A stretch of DNA of 64,000 bases from Terrabacter sp. Root181 (GTDB lineage Bacteria > Actinomycetota > Actinomycetes > Actinomycetales > Dermatophilaceae): contig NZ_LMHU01000001.1 of assembly GCF_001428505.1 (NCBI RefSeq), positions 704,891 to 768,890 of the forward strand, in the 5' to 3' direction. The notes under the pieces are model-generated. The model ran no database searches and had not been told where the DNA came from. It was given only the letters and a program-made list of their open reading frames with translations. The translations under genes were made by a program, and so were the position numbers. This document shows, piece by piece, positions 45,871 to 54,061 of the stretch (its first letter is position 1; each line of letters starts with the position of its first letter).

Positions 45871-46607
45871 CCGCCCACCCTAGGTCGCCGTCCCGGCCGG
45901 GCCGGCGCGAGCCCGTCGAGCAGGACGCCGAGGCCGAACGCGTGAGCGGAGCGGGCATCGGCCGCGGCGTGCGTCGCGGCGCCGGCGGCCTGCCCGACGC
46001 GGCTGGCGAGCGGGAAGCGCTCCTCGATCCCGAGGGCGGCGAGCTCGGCGCCCTCGCGCAGCCACCACTGCTCCGGCGTCTCCTCGCTGCGCTCGGCCCG
46101 GGCCGCCTCGAGGGCTCGCGCCGAGGACCGGACGAACGCCAGGACGAGAGCGAGGGCCTGGTCCTTGGCGGGGTCGGTCAGCGGCAGCGGCTCGACGGCC
46201 CCGAGCTCGCGCTCGTACTTGCCGAGGGTGCCGGGGCCGAGCACGGCTCGTTCGGTCTCCACGTGGGCGAGCCACGGGTGCCGCGTCAGGAGCGTGAGGT
46301 TCTCGTCGGCCACCTGGCCGAGGCGATCCCTCCAGGACCCCGACAGCGGCGCCCACTCCATGTCGAGCCGGCACTGGTCGACCATGAGGTCGAGCAGCTG
46401 CGCCTTGTTCGCGACGTGCCCGTAGAGCGTCATGACCCCGACGCCGAGGTGTTCGGCGACCCGGCGCAGCGAGACGTCGTGCAGCCCGCGGTCGTCGGCC
46501 TCGCGGATGCCGGCGTCGACGACGGCATCGACGGTGAGGGTCGGGCGGCGCCCGGGGCGCGGGGGGAGTGGGCGCTCACGTCGCCAGAGCAGCCGGACGG
46601 TGCCCAC
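45867..46607 (-). CDS. TetR-family regulator (C-terminal TetR_C-type)
   Basis: The 246-residue regulator starts at GTG 46605-46607. The helix-turn-helix is at residues 22-70 (LTVDAVVDAGIREADDRGLHDVSLRRVAEHLGVGVMTLYGHVANKAQLLDLMVDQ), followed by an all-helical ligand domain resembling the tetracycline-repressor C terminus (PLTDPAKDQALALVLAFVRSSARALEAAR). Its stop overlaps the thioesterase GTG. Divergent from a VOC gene across a CCGTAC palindrome that is a likely operator. Confidence 0.87.
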   Translation of the reverse strand: MGTVRLLWRRERPLPPRPGRRPTLTVDAVVDAGIREADDRGLHDVSLRRVAEHLGVGVMTLYGHVANKAQLLDLMVDQCRLDMEWAPLSGSWRDRLGQVADENLTLLTRHPWLAHVETERAVLGPGTLGKYERELGAVEPLPLTDPAKDQALALVLAFVRSSARALEAARAERSEETPEQWWLREGAELAALGIEERFPLASRVGQAAGAATHAAADARSAHAFGLGVLLDGLAPARPGRRPRVGG

Positions 46608-46656
46608 GGGCCCACCCCGTTCGTCTCGTGAATCGCCTCGGGAACGATTCGGTATG

Positions 46657-46685
46657 CCGTACGTTATTGTCCGTACACCGTACGG
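46657..46685. promoter_or_regulatory. CCGTAC inverted-repeat operator between TetR and VOC genes
   Basis: CCGTAC-acc-GTACGG (46671-46685) is a perfect 6+3+6 inverted repeat, and a further CCGTACG lies at 46657-46663. Between them TTATTG is the only AT-rich patch. The repeat is 12 bases upstream of the VOC ATG, with AAAGAGG between. A TetR dimer bound here would block both divergent transcripts. Inference. Confidence 0.6.
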
Positions 46686-46697
46686 AAAGAGGTTCCC

Positions 46698-47081
46698 ATG
46701 CCCGGCACGATCACCGGATTCGCCGTCTCGCTCAACGTCCCCGATCCCGACGCGTCCGCCGACTTCCTCGTCACCCACCTCGGTCACGTCGTCGAGATGC
46801 GCGACGACGGCTTCGTCTCGCTCCGGCACCCGGACGGTGGGTCGAACGTCATCTTCCTGCGCACCGGACTGCCGAGCTTCAAGCCGGCGGAGGTCGGCGG
46901 GTCGGCACGCGACGGGCTCCTGCTCGCCTTCGTCGTGGACGACCTCGATGCCCGGCACGAGCGGCTCGTGGCCGCCGGGGTCGACGTCGTCACGGCGCCT
47001 GAGACGGAGCCCTGGGGCGAGCGGTTCGTGCAGTACCGCGACCCCAACGGTCTCGTCGTGCAGCTCGTCCAGTGGGTCTGA
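46698..47081 (+). CDS. VOC-family glyoxalase-like protein
   Basis: This is a 127-residue single-domain VOC protein: VSLNVPDPDASADFLVTHLGHVVEMRDDGFVSLRHPDGGSNVIFL, then LLAFVVDDLDARHERLVAAGVDVVTAPETEPWGERFVQYRDPNGLVVQLVQWV. The E-rich C-terminal PWGERFVQYRDPNG motif is the usual metal-site block. The ATG has AAAGAGG upstream. Divergent from a TetR regulator that likely controls it; this suggests detoxification of some electrophile (inference). Confidence 0.85.
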   Translation: MPGTITGFAVSLNVPDPDASADFLVTHLGHVVEMRDDGFVSLRHPDGGSNVIFLRTGLPSFKPAEVGGSARDGLLLAFVVDDLDARHERLVAAGVDVVTAPETEPWGERFVQYRDPNGLVVQLVQWV

Positions 47082-47103
47082 GCCCGGCGCCGGGCCCTCG
47101 GGC

Positions 47104-47802
47104 TCAGCTCGCGCCGTCGGACAGGCCGAGACCGAGGTCGACCATGCGCACGAGGCGCGGGGCGAGCTCGTCGACGGCACCGGGCGGCAGGTCGCGCAGC
47201 GGCCCCTCGAGTGCGAGCATCGCCATGCCGTGAACGGCTGACCACGCGAGCAGCTCGGCGCCCGGCCGCTCGTCGTCGGACATGACCCCGGCGTCGACCA
47301 TGGCGTCGAGGGAGTCGGCGAGCAGCTGGAAGGGGGTGCGGCCGCCGACGCCGGCCGCATCGGGGGACGCGGCCCGGCTGAGGTCGACGGGCACGGCGAA
47401 CGCTGCGCGGAAGAGGCCCGGCTCGTCCATCGCGAAGCGCAGGTAGCCCACGCCCACCGCCCGGAAGCGGGCGCGGGCGCGCTGGCCGGTCTCGAGGTCG
47501 GCGGGGACGGCGTCCATCGTGGCGCTGATGACGTCCGCGGCCCGCGCCTGCGCGCGGGAGACCACCTCGCCGAGGAGGGCGTCGCGGTCGGCGAAATGGC
47601 GGTATGCCGCATTGGCCGAGACCCCGACGCGACGCGTCGCCTCCCGCAGGACGACCTTGTCGGGGCCACCCTCCCGGGCGAGGTCGGTGCCGGCCTCGAG
47701 CAGGGCCCGGCGCAGGTCGCCGTGGTGGTACGTCGCCCGTGCCGGCGGCGCGCCCGAGGGGTCGGGTGCCGGGTCGGCGTCGAAGGCGGCGGACGTGCTC
47801 AC
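47104..47802 (-). CDS. TetR-family regulator
   Basis: The 232-residue protein (GTG start) has an HTH at residues 25-75 (YHHGDLRRALLEAGTDLAREGGPDKVVLREATRRVGVSANAAYRHFADRDALLGEVVSRAQ) and a C-terminal TetR_C-type domain (FRAVGVGYLRFAMDEPGLFRAAF). The YHHGDLR opening is typical of a large actinobacterial subgroup. No target is adjacent: it converges on the VOC gene and is upstream-flanked by the glycerophosphodiesterase on the same strand. Confidence 0.87.
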   Translation of the reverse strand: MSTSAAFDADPAPDPSGAPPARATYHHGDLRRALLEAGTDLAREGGPDKVVLREATRRVGVSANAAYRHFADRDALLGEVVSRAQARAADVISATMDAVPADLETGQRARARFRAVGVGYLRFAMDEPGLFRAAFAVPVDLSRAASPDAAGVGGRTPFQLLADSLDAMVDAGVMSDDERPGAELLAWSAVHGMAMLALEGPLRDLPPGAVDELAPRLVRMVDLGLGLSDGAS

Positions 47803-47836
47803 GGACCCATCATGCTCCGGGCCGTGCCTGCTGGTC

Positions 47837-48874
47837 TCACCCGGCTGCGGGATGGGACGGGGGTGTCGCGATGCCCCTGTGCGTCAGCACGGTGCGGAGC
47901 AGGTCGGGGCGGTTGGTGATGAGGCCGTCGACGCCGAGGTCGACGAGCCGTCCCATGCCTTCCTCGTCGTCGACCGTCCACGGCATTACGGCGAGTCTGG
48001 CGGCGTGGGCCGAGCGGACGAACGCGGCGTCGACGGGGAGGTCCTCGCGCGGTGAGATGGCCACGACCCCCGTGATGCCGGAGGCGGCGCGCACGACGTC
48101 GCCGTCCACGGCGTCGATGTCGAGGCCGCCGAGCCACGGCGACGCGCCCTCCTTGCCCCGCTCGAGGCGTTCCGGCGAGACGAGGGCGACGAGCCGGGCG
48201 TGGGGGGCGATGCGGTGCACCGTCGTCAGGCTCGCCCAGTCGAACGACTGGATCGTGACCCGGTCGGCCATGCCGCCCTCCTCGAGCACCGACCACACCT
48301 TCTCGGCGTAATGCTCGCGCGGGACGGTCAGGTCGAGGTCGTCCGCCTGGACCTTGATCTCGACGTTGAGACCGACGTCGTCGGCGCCGCGGTCGCGCAG
48401 CAGGTCGACGACCTCGCGGAGCTCGGGCACCCTGGCGCCCGGGACGGCGCGCTGGTCCGGGTAGTCGGGCGCCGGCTGGTAGCCGCAGTCGAGGGTGCGG
48501 ACCTGCGCCAGCGTCAGCAGCCGAAAAGGCTTGCCGGAGTAAGGAAAAAGGTCGTCCGAGGCCTTGGCCGGCGTCGTGTCGCGGCACGTGTCGGGGTTGA
48601 CCCGGTTGTCGTGGGCGACGACGACGGCCCCGTCGCGGGTGACCTGGGCGTCGAGCTCCAGGGTCGTGACGCCGAGGTCGAGCGCCCGTGAGAACGCGGC
48701 CAGCGTGTTCTCCGACGTCAGGGCCGCGCCGCCGCGGTGGGCCTGCAGGTCGAAGGTCCGGGCCAGCCTCGTCGAGGCGTCCGTGGGTGTGTCGCTGCCG
48801 GAACAGGCCGTCACGACGAGGCAGACCGCAACGCCGAGCGCCGCGAGAGCAGCCGGGCGCGAGCCCCGACGCAT
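47837..48874 (-). CDS. Glycerophosphodiester phosphodiesterase lipoprotein
   Basis: The 345-residue protein has a signal ending in a lipobox (LVVTACSGS, Cys near residue 23). The GDPD TIM-barrel follows: LQAHRGGAALTSENTLAAFSRALDLGVTTLELDAQVTRDGAVVVAHD supplies the catalytic His pair and acidic residues, then LNVEIKVQ, TIQSFDWASL and PWTVDDEEGMGRLVDLGVDGLITNRPDLL. It hydrolyses deacylated phospholipids at the outer membrane face. ATG 48874; a GTG a few codons upstream is possible. Confidence 0.9.
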   Translation of the reverse strand: MRRGSRPAALAALGVAVCLVVTACSGSDTPTDASTRLARTFDLQAHRGGAALTSENTLAAFSRALDLGVTTLELDAQVTRDGAVVVAHDNRVNPDTCRDTTPAKASDDLFPYSGKPFRLLTLAQVRTLDCGYQPAPDYPDQRAVPGARVPELREVVDLLRDRGADDVGLNVEIKVQADDLDLTVPREHYAEKVWSVLEEGGMADRVTIQSFDWASLTTVHRIAPHARLVALVSPERLERGKEGASPWLGGLDIDAVDGDVVRAASGITGVVAISPREDLPVDAAFVRSAHAARLAVMPWTVDDEEGMGRLVDLGVDGLITNRPDLLRTVLTHRGIATPPSHPAAG

Positions 48875-48887
48875 GCCGACCACGTCG

Positions 48888-49871
48888 TCAGAACCCGAAG
48901 CGGTGGGCGGTGTCGCGGACCGCGTCCGCCGACGCCCGCAGTCCCGACAGCTCGGCATCGGTCATCGGCACCTCGACCCGGTCGCCGACGCCGCCGGCGT
49001 GGACGATCGCCGGCACCGACAGGCACACGTCGCTGATGCCGTAGTAGTCGTCGAGGAGCGACGAGACGGGCAGGATGCGGCGCTCGTCGTAGAGGACCGC
49101 CTCGATGACCCGAGTGGCGGCGAGCCCGATCGCGTAGTTCGTCGCGCCCTTGCCCTCGATGACGCGGTAGGCCGACTGCACGACGTCCGTCGCGATGCGG
49201 TCGCGGGCCTCCTCGTCGAGGGCGATCCGTCCGTCCGACGTGCGCCACTGCAGCAGCGGCACGGAGCCGATCGTCGCGGACGACCAGAGCGGCAGCTCGG
49301 AGTCGCCGTGCTCGCCGATGACGTACGCGTGCACGCTCTGGGCCGCGACGCCCGTGTGCTCGGCGAGCAGGAAGCGCAGCCGCGACGAGTCGAGGACGGT
49401 GCCCGAGCCGAAGAGCCGCTCGGCGGGGAGGCCCGACACCTGGAGGGCGGCATAGGTCACGACGTCGACGGGGTTGGTCACCATGACGTGCACGGCATCG
49501 GGTGCCACCTCGACGAGTCGCGGGAGGATCGCCCGCATGATCCCGATGGTCGACTCGGCGAGGTCGAGCCGCGACTGGCCGGGCTTCTGCTTGGCGCCGG
49601 CGGTGAAGACGATGACGTCGGAGTCAGCGAGGACCTCGATGTCGTCGGACCCGTCGACGTGCGCCATCGGGACGAACTGGATGCCGTGGCTGAGGTCGAG
49701 CGCCTCGGCGCGCACCTTGGCGGCGTTGACGTCGAAGAGCGCGACGTTCTGGGCGACGCCACGCATCAACGCGGCATACGCCAGCGTGGCGCCGACGGCG
49801 CCCGCCCCGACGATCCCCAGCTTGGTCGTACGGCGGCGGCGCGTGCTGCCTGTCAGTGCATCCACGGTCAT
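48888..49871 (-). CDS. ldh: L-lactate dehydrogenase
   Basis: The 327-residue NAD-dependent dehydrogenase has the Rossmann motif LGIVGAGAVGATLAYA, FTAGAKQKPGQSRLDL (the Q at the substrate-specificity position and R in the loop favour lactate over malate), VTNPVDVVTY and the active-site His in VIGEHGDSELPLWS. YYGISDVCLSVPAIV follows. GGAGG is 8 bases upstream of the ATG. It reduces pyruvate to L-lactate, sustaining redox balance. Confidence 0.92.
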   Translation of the reverse strand: MTVDALTGSTRRRRTTKLGIVGAGAVGATLAYAALMRGVAQNVALFDVNAAKVRAEALDLSHGIQFVPMAHVDGSDDIEVLADSDVIVFTAGAKQKPGQSRLDLAESTIGIMRAILPRLVEVAPDAVHVMVTNPVDVVTYAALQVSGLPAERLFGSGTVLDSSRLRFLLAEHTGVAAQSVHAYVIGEHGDSELPLWSSATIGSVPLLQWRTSDGRIALDEEARDRIATDVVQSAYRVIEGKGATNYAIGLAATRVIEAVLYDERRILPVSSLLDDYYGISDVCLSVPAIVHAGGVGDRVEVPMTDAELSGLRASADAVRDTAHRFGF

Positions 49872-49915
49872 GGTCCGGTCCTCCGTCACTCGTCCACGTC
49901 GTCGGTGCGAGTGTG

Positions 49916-50380
49916 TCAGGCCGGGGGCCGCTCCGGGCCCGCCAGGCGGGCGAGGGCCGACACGAGTCCCGGAAGGTCGGGACCGGCGTCGGCGAAGAAC
50001 GCCGCGTCGCAGTCCTCCACGGAGACGATCGCCGCATTGACGGTGTGCACGCCTGCCGGTGTGACGACGAGGTCGCGGGCGCGCGCGTCCGCCGGGTGGG
50101 GGCGGCGCTCGACCAGCCCCTTGGTCTCGAGGGCGCGCAGCACCTGCGAGGTCATCATGACGTCGGTCCTCGCGTGGGCGGCGAGGTCGCGCTGGGTGAC
50201 CGGCTCGTCCCGTCCGCGCCGGAGCCACGTCAGCGAGGCCAGCAGGACGAACTGCGTGTGGGTCAGGTCGTGCGGCGCCAGGGCCTCGCGCACCATGGCC
50301 TGCCAGCGGTTGCCGACCCGCCAGAGCAGCAGGCCCGGGCTCTCGTCGGCCTCGGCGAAACGCGTCTGCAGGTCGCTCAT
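49916..50380 (-). CDS. MarR-family regulator
   Basis: The 154-residue winged-helix protein has LTHTQFVLLASLTWLRRGRDEPVTQRDLAAHARTDVMMTSQVLRALETKGLVERRPHPADARARDLVVTPAGV (residues 45-120), the MarR DNA-binding core. Two Cys are absent, so no obvious redox switch. Its ATG overlaps the EVE gene's stop (ATGA). An ideal MarR-type palindrome lies in the operon promoter, suggesting autoregulation. Confidence 0.87.
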   Translation of the reverse strand: MSDLQTRFAEADESPGLLLWRVGNRWQAMVREALAPHDLTHTQFVLLASLTWLRRGRDEPVTQRDLAAHARTDVMMTSQVLRALETKGLVERRPHPADARARDLVVTPAGVHTVNAAIVSVEDCDAAFFADAGPDLPGLVSALARLAGPERPPA

Positions 50381-50826
50381 GCGCGATGGGTCTCCGTCGG
50401 GGTCGGGGCAGGTGGCGGCGCGCCGGTCATGGCGGCCTCGATCAGGAGGAAGTCTGCCTCGTCGAGCGGGAGCAGGCCGCGGCGCAGCGCATAGCCCCAG
50501 TGCGGCGTGCTCGTCAGCAGGAGCCGGTCCTGCAGGTCCGCGATCAGCACGGGGTCTGCGCTGGCCCAGTCGACGCGGCGACGCCACGGGCGGAAGTCGC
50601 CCTCGTCGGCCTGCCAGATCTCGTCGTCGGCGATCCGACCGACGGCCGTGAACCGTCGGCAGGGGACGTCGCTGCCGAGCTCCTCCCGCGGCGAGTAGTA
50701 GACGAACCCGTCGCCGGCCGACATCCGCGCCAGACCCGGGCGGCGCCCGTGGTGGACCTGGGCGATGCCGAGACCGACGCCCCGGCGCACGTGGGCTGCC
50801 GACACGACGGCCAGCCAGTGCTTCAC
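50377..50826 (-). CDS. EVE-domain protein
   Basis: This is a 149-residue EVE (PUA-like) domain: KHWLAVVSAAHVRRGVGLGIAQVHHGRRPGLARMSAGDGFVYYSPREELGSDVPCRRFTAVGRIADDEIWQADEGDFRPWRRRVDW. EVE domains bind modified bases in DNA or RNA; some are linked to restriction of modified DNA. The GTG (50824-50826) overlaps the stop of a 28-codon leader (GTGA), and MarR follows by ATGA, giving a three-frame coupled operon. Target base unknown. Confidence 0.85.
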   Translation of the reverse strand: MKHWLAVVSAAHVRRGVGLGIAQVHHGRRPGLARMSAGDGFVYYSPREELGSDVPCRRFTAVGRIADDEIWQADEGDFRPWRRRVDWASADPVLIADLQDRLLLTSTPHWGYALRRGLLPLDEADFLLIEAAMTGAPPPAPTPTETHRA

Positions 50827-50909
50827 CGGGACGCCTGCGCGGTCGCGAGGAGGCCGATGACCTCGGGAGACACGGGGACCCGGGTGGAGAGGTGCGCGAG
50901 AGTGGTCAT
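50823..50909 (-). CDS. 28-codon leader ORF of the EVE-MarR operon
   Basis: An ATG at 50907-50909 opens a 28-residue peptide (MTTLAHLSTRVPVSPEVIGL plus ATAQASR... end) stopping at TGA 50823-50825, which overlaps the EVE GTG (GTGA). The ATG lies 7 bases after the -10 box, so the transcript probably begins at or next to this codon. Translational coupling to EVE is the simplest role; a functional peptide is possible. No family recognised. Confidence 0.5.
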   Translation of the reverse strand: MTTLAHLSTRVPVSPEVIGLLATAQASR

Positions 50910-50916
50910 GACCCAT

Positions 50917-50945
50917 AAACTAAGCGCGCTTATTAATTGTGTCAA
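50917..50945 (-). promoter_or_regulatory. Promoter with MarR-type palindrome
   Basis: Reading leftward on the minus strand: consensus -35 TTGACA (50945-50940), a 17-base spacer, and -10 TAGTTT (50922-50917). TAAGCGCGCTTA (50921-50932) is a perfect 12-base palindrome in the spacer overlapping the -10, resembling MarR operators. It is among the most AT-rich patches here. Repression by the operon's own MarR is inferred. Confidence 0.72.
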
Positions 50946-51024
50946 CACCTGGCCCGATGGCCGACCGGTCGTGCCGGTGCGAGGGCCGGGACGGCCGGGA
51001 CGGCCGGGACGGCCGGGGGAGTGG

Positions 51025-52380
51025 CTATGAGAAGAGCTCGCGCAGGCACTCGCCGAACATCGTCGTGTGCGCCGCGACGTCTCTAGCCGTCGTCGCAGGA
51101 CTCATCAGCGCCATGTTGTGGAACGGCGTGAGCAGGATGCCGCGGTTGAGGGCGTAGAGGTGGAGGTACTGCTGCAGCTCGAAGTCGTCGGCGTCGTGCG
51201 CCTCCTGGCCGTCGTGCGAGGGCCGCCCGGAGAAGTTGTACTCGGCTCGCGCGCCGAGCCGCGTCACGTGCCAGTCGGCCCCGGTCGCGTCGATGCCGGC
51301 CTGGACGCCGTCGGCCCACGCATCGGCGAGCGGCACCATGTGCTCGAACGCCTCGGCCGTCATGACGTGCTCGAGGGTGGCCTTCATGGCCGCCATCGAC
51401 AGCCCGTTGCCGGCGAGCGTGCCGCCGATGCCGCCCACGTCGATGTCCTCCAGCTCGACGGAGCGGGCGATCCGGTCGGCGACGTCCTGGGTGAAGCCGA
51501 AGGTGCCGCAGGGGATGCCGCCACCGATGGACTTGCCGATGACGAGCATGTCCGGGGCGAGGCCGTGCGCCCCGGTGAAGCCACCGGGCCCGGCGCAGAT
51601 CGTGTGCGTCTCGTCGTTGATGAGCAGCGCGCCATGGCGCGTCGCGAGCTCGCGCAGGCCCTCGTTGTATCCGGGGTCGGGCAGCACGATGCCGATGTTG
51701 GTCAGCGCCGGCTCGACGAGGATCGCCGCGACGTCGCCGTGGGCCAGGGCGCGCTCGAGCGCCTCGAGGTCGTTGAACTCGACGACCCGCGTCGTCTCCG
51801 ACGTGTCGACCGGAGCCCCGATGTTGCTGCGCCGGTCGACCGTCGAGCCGTCCGGGCCCAACGTCGCGAACGCCTCGTCGACGGAGCCGTGGTAGCACCA
51901 GTTGTGCACGACGACCTTGCTCCGGCCGGTCAGGTGGCGGGCGTAGCGGATCGCGTGCCGGTTGGCGTCGGTCGCCGTCAGGGTGAACTGCCAGTAGGGC
52001 AGCCCGAATCGCTCGGCGAGACCCGTCGACACGGCGATCGCGTCCTCGGTGGGGAGCATGGTCGTGATCCCGCGCGAGAGCTGCCGCGTCACGGCCTCGA
52101 CGGTCGGCGCGGGGGAGTGGCCCATCATCGCGCCCGTGTCGCCGAGGCAGAGGTCGACGTGGTCGATGCCGTCGACGCACGTGAAGTGGGCGCCCTCGGC
52201 GTGCTCGACGAAGACCGGGAAGTCGCCGGGCCACTTGACCATCCAGCTCATCGGGACGCCTCCGGGCATGTGCACCGCCGCCTGCTGCGCGAGGGCCCGG
52301 GACCGTGGCCGCGCCTCGGAGAAGGCTGCCCGCTCGCGCGCGTGCAGCTCGGCGAGACGCGCGCGGTCGACGGTGCTCAT
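51025..52380 (-). CDS. Class III PLP-dependent aminotransferase (GSA-aminotransferase-like)
   Basis: The 451-residue protein has GGVPMSWMVKWPGDFPVFVEHAEGAHFTCVDGIDHVDLCLGDTGAMMGH, the aldehyde-type NDETHTICAGPGGFTGAHGLAPDMLVIGKSIGGGIPCG with the PLP Lys in GKS, and a HLYALNRGILLTPFHN end. This subgroup resembles glutamate-1-semialdehyde aminomutase but is outside a heme cluster. It is divergent from an FAD amine oxidase-like gene, so both may act on one amine or amino acid (inference). ATG at 52378-52380. Confidence 0.87.
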   Translation of the reverse strand: MSTVDRARLAELHARERAAFSEARPRSRALAQQAAVHMPGGVPMSWMVKWPGDFPVFVEHAEGAHFTCVDGIDHVDLCLGDTGAMMGHSPAPTVEAVTRQLSRGITTMLPTEDAIAVSTGLAERFGLPYWQFTLTATDANRHAIRYARHLTGRSKVVVHNWCYHGSVDEAFATLGPDGSTVDRRSNIGAPVDTSETTRVVEFNDLEALERALAHGDVAAILVEPALTNIGIVLPDPGYNEGLRELATRHGALLINDETHTICAGPGGFTGAHGLAPDMLVIGKSIGGGIPCGTFGFTQDVADRIARSVELEDIDVGGIGGTLAGNGLSMAAMKATLEHVMTAEAFEHMVPLADAWADGVQAGIDATGADWHVTRLGARAEYNFSGRPSHDGQEAHDADDFELQQYLHLYALNRGILLTPFHNMALMSPATTARDVAAHTTMFGECLRELFS

Positions 52381-52520
52381 GTCCGCATCATGCCCCGGCG
52401 GACGACGCGGCGGAAGTGATTGCCCAAACCCCGCCAGGCCGCGGATTCCGAAGGTGTTGGAAGGGGATTCAAGCGAAAAGGCACAGGCTCGCAGGGCTTG
52501 CGGAGGGCCTGGAAGGTGGC

Positions 52521-53915
52521 ATGATCCCGCCCATGCCCCCGAGTGGTTACCGCGGCCTGAGCCTCTGGCACGACACGATCGACGACATCGAGCCGCGCCC
52601 TTCGCTGACCACCGACGTCGACGTCGATGTCGCCGTCGTCGGGGCCGGCTACACGGGGCTGTGGACGGCATACCACCTCGTCACGGCCGACCCCACGATC
52701 CGGGTCGCGGTCATCGAGAAGGAGGTCGCCGGCTTCGGCGCCTCGGGCCGCAACGGCGGCTGGTGCTCAGCCCTCTTCCCCGCCTCGCTCAAGCGGATGG
52801 CTGCCGAGCGCGGCCGCGACGCGGCGGTGCGGATGCAGCACCTCCTGCACGACACGGTCGCCGACGTCGGCCGGATCGCCGACGCGGAGGGCATCGACTG
52901 CCACTTCGACCAGGGCGGCTACCTCTCCGTCGCACGCAACCCGGCCCAGCTCGAACGGGTCCGCGAGGAGGTCGCCGACCACCGCGAGTGGGGCTTCGGC
53001 GAGGACGACCACCGCCTCCTCGACGCACACGAGGTCACGGCGGTCGCCGGCGTCAGCGACGCTCTCGGGGGGTCGTTCACGCCCCACTGTGCGGCCATCC
53101 ACCCGGCCCGTCTCGTGCGCGGTCTCGCCGACGCCGTCGAGCGGCGTGGCGTCGTCGTCCACGAGCGCACCCCGGCCGTCGACGTGCGCAGCCACCGCGT
53201 CGTCACGCCCCACGGCACGGTCCGCGCCGAGCACGTCGTCCTCGCGACCGAGGGCTACACGCCGACCGTCGCGGGGCGCCGCCGCGCCATCGCGCCCATC
53301 TACTCGCTCATGACGGCGACCGAGCCGCTGCCCGCCGACACGTGGGCGCAGATCGGCCTCGAGAAGCGCACGACCTTCGCCGACAACCGGCACCTGACGA
53401 TCTATGGTCAGCGCACCCGCGACGGGCGGATCGCCTTCGGTGGCAGGGGCGCTCCCTACCACTACGCCTCCAAGGTCTCGCCGCTCTACGACCGCGACGA
53501 ACGCGTCCACGGCGCGCTGCGTCGGATCCTCCTCGAGCTCTTCCCCGTGCTCGACGGCGTCGCCTTCACCCATGCCTGGGGTGGCAACCTCGGTGTGCCG
53601 CGCGACTGGTTCCCGTCCGTGCGCCACGACCGCCACACCGGTCTCGCCTTCGCCGGCGGCTACGTCGGTGACGGGGTCGCCACCTCGGCGCTCGCTGGAC
53701 GCACGCTCGCCGCGATGATCCGCGGCGACGACCCCGAGGGTCTCGCCACGCTGCCGTGGGCGGGCCGCACGTCGCGCGACTGGGAGCCCGAGCCCCTCCG
53801 CTGGCTCGGCGTCAACGCCGTCACCGCGCTCATGAGCTCGGCCGACTGGTCGGAGCGGCGCACCGGCCGCCCGTCGCGCGCCGCCTCGGCCTTCTGGACG
53901 GCGCTCGGGCAGTAG
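52521..53915 (+). CDS. FAD-dependent amine oxidoreductase (DAO family, PuuB-like)
   Basis: The 464-residue enzyme has GYRGLSLWHDTIDD, the dinucleotide motif VAVVGAGYTGLWTAYHL, EKEVAGFGASGRNGGWCSALFPASL, EGYTPTVAGRRRAIAPIYSLMTATEPL, and a C-terminal HAWGGNLGVPRDWFPSV-GLAFAGGYVGDGVATSALAGRTLAAMI. Related enzymes oxidise gamma-glutamylputrescine, sarcosine or glycine. GGAAGG lies four bases before the ATG; ATG 52533 is the alternative. Paired divergently with the aminotransferase. Confidence 0.88.
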   Translation: MIPPMPPSGYRGLSLWHDTIDDIEPRPSLTTDVDVDVAVVGAGYTGLWTAYHLVTADPTIRVAVIEKEVAGFGASGRNGGWCSALFPASLKRMAAERGRDAAVRMQHLLHDTVADVGRIADAEGIDCHFDQGGYLSVARNPAQLERVREEVADHREWGFGEDDHRLLDAHEVTAVAGVSDALGGSFTPHCAAIHPARLVRGLADAVERRGVVVHERTPAVDVRSHRVVTPHGTVRAEHVVLATEGYTPTVAGRRRAIAPIYSLMTATEPLPADTWAQIGLEKRTTFADNRHLTIYGQRTRDGRIAFGGRGAPYHYASKVSPLYDRDERVHGALRRILLELFPVLDGVAFTHAWGGNLGVPRDWFPSVRHDRHTGLAFAGGYVGDGVATSALAGRTLAAMIRGDDPEGLATLPWAGRTSRDWEPEPLRWLGVNAVTALMSSADWSERRTGRPSRAASAFWTALGQ

Positions 53916-54061
53916 CGGGCCCCGCCGGCCGTATGCCGTGTCCCCGCGGGCGCGGCCGAAACCCTTGCGCGCGCGGCCGGCCTTCGGTCTGTTGGTGTGG
54001 TCGTCGCAGTGATGCGCACTGAGCGGTCGGGCCACGCGCGTCGATCGGCAGCGTGCAGGGC

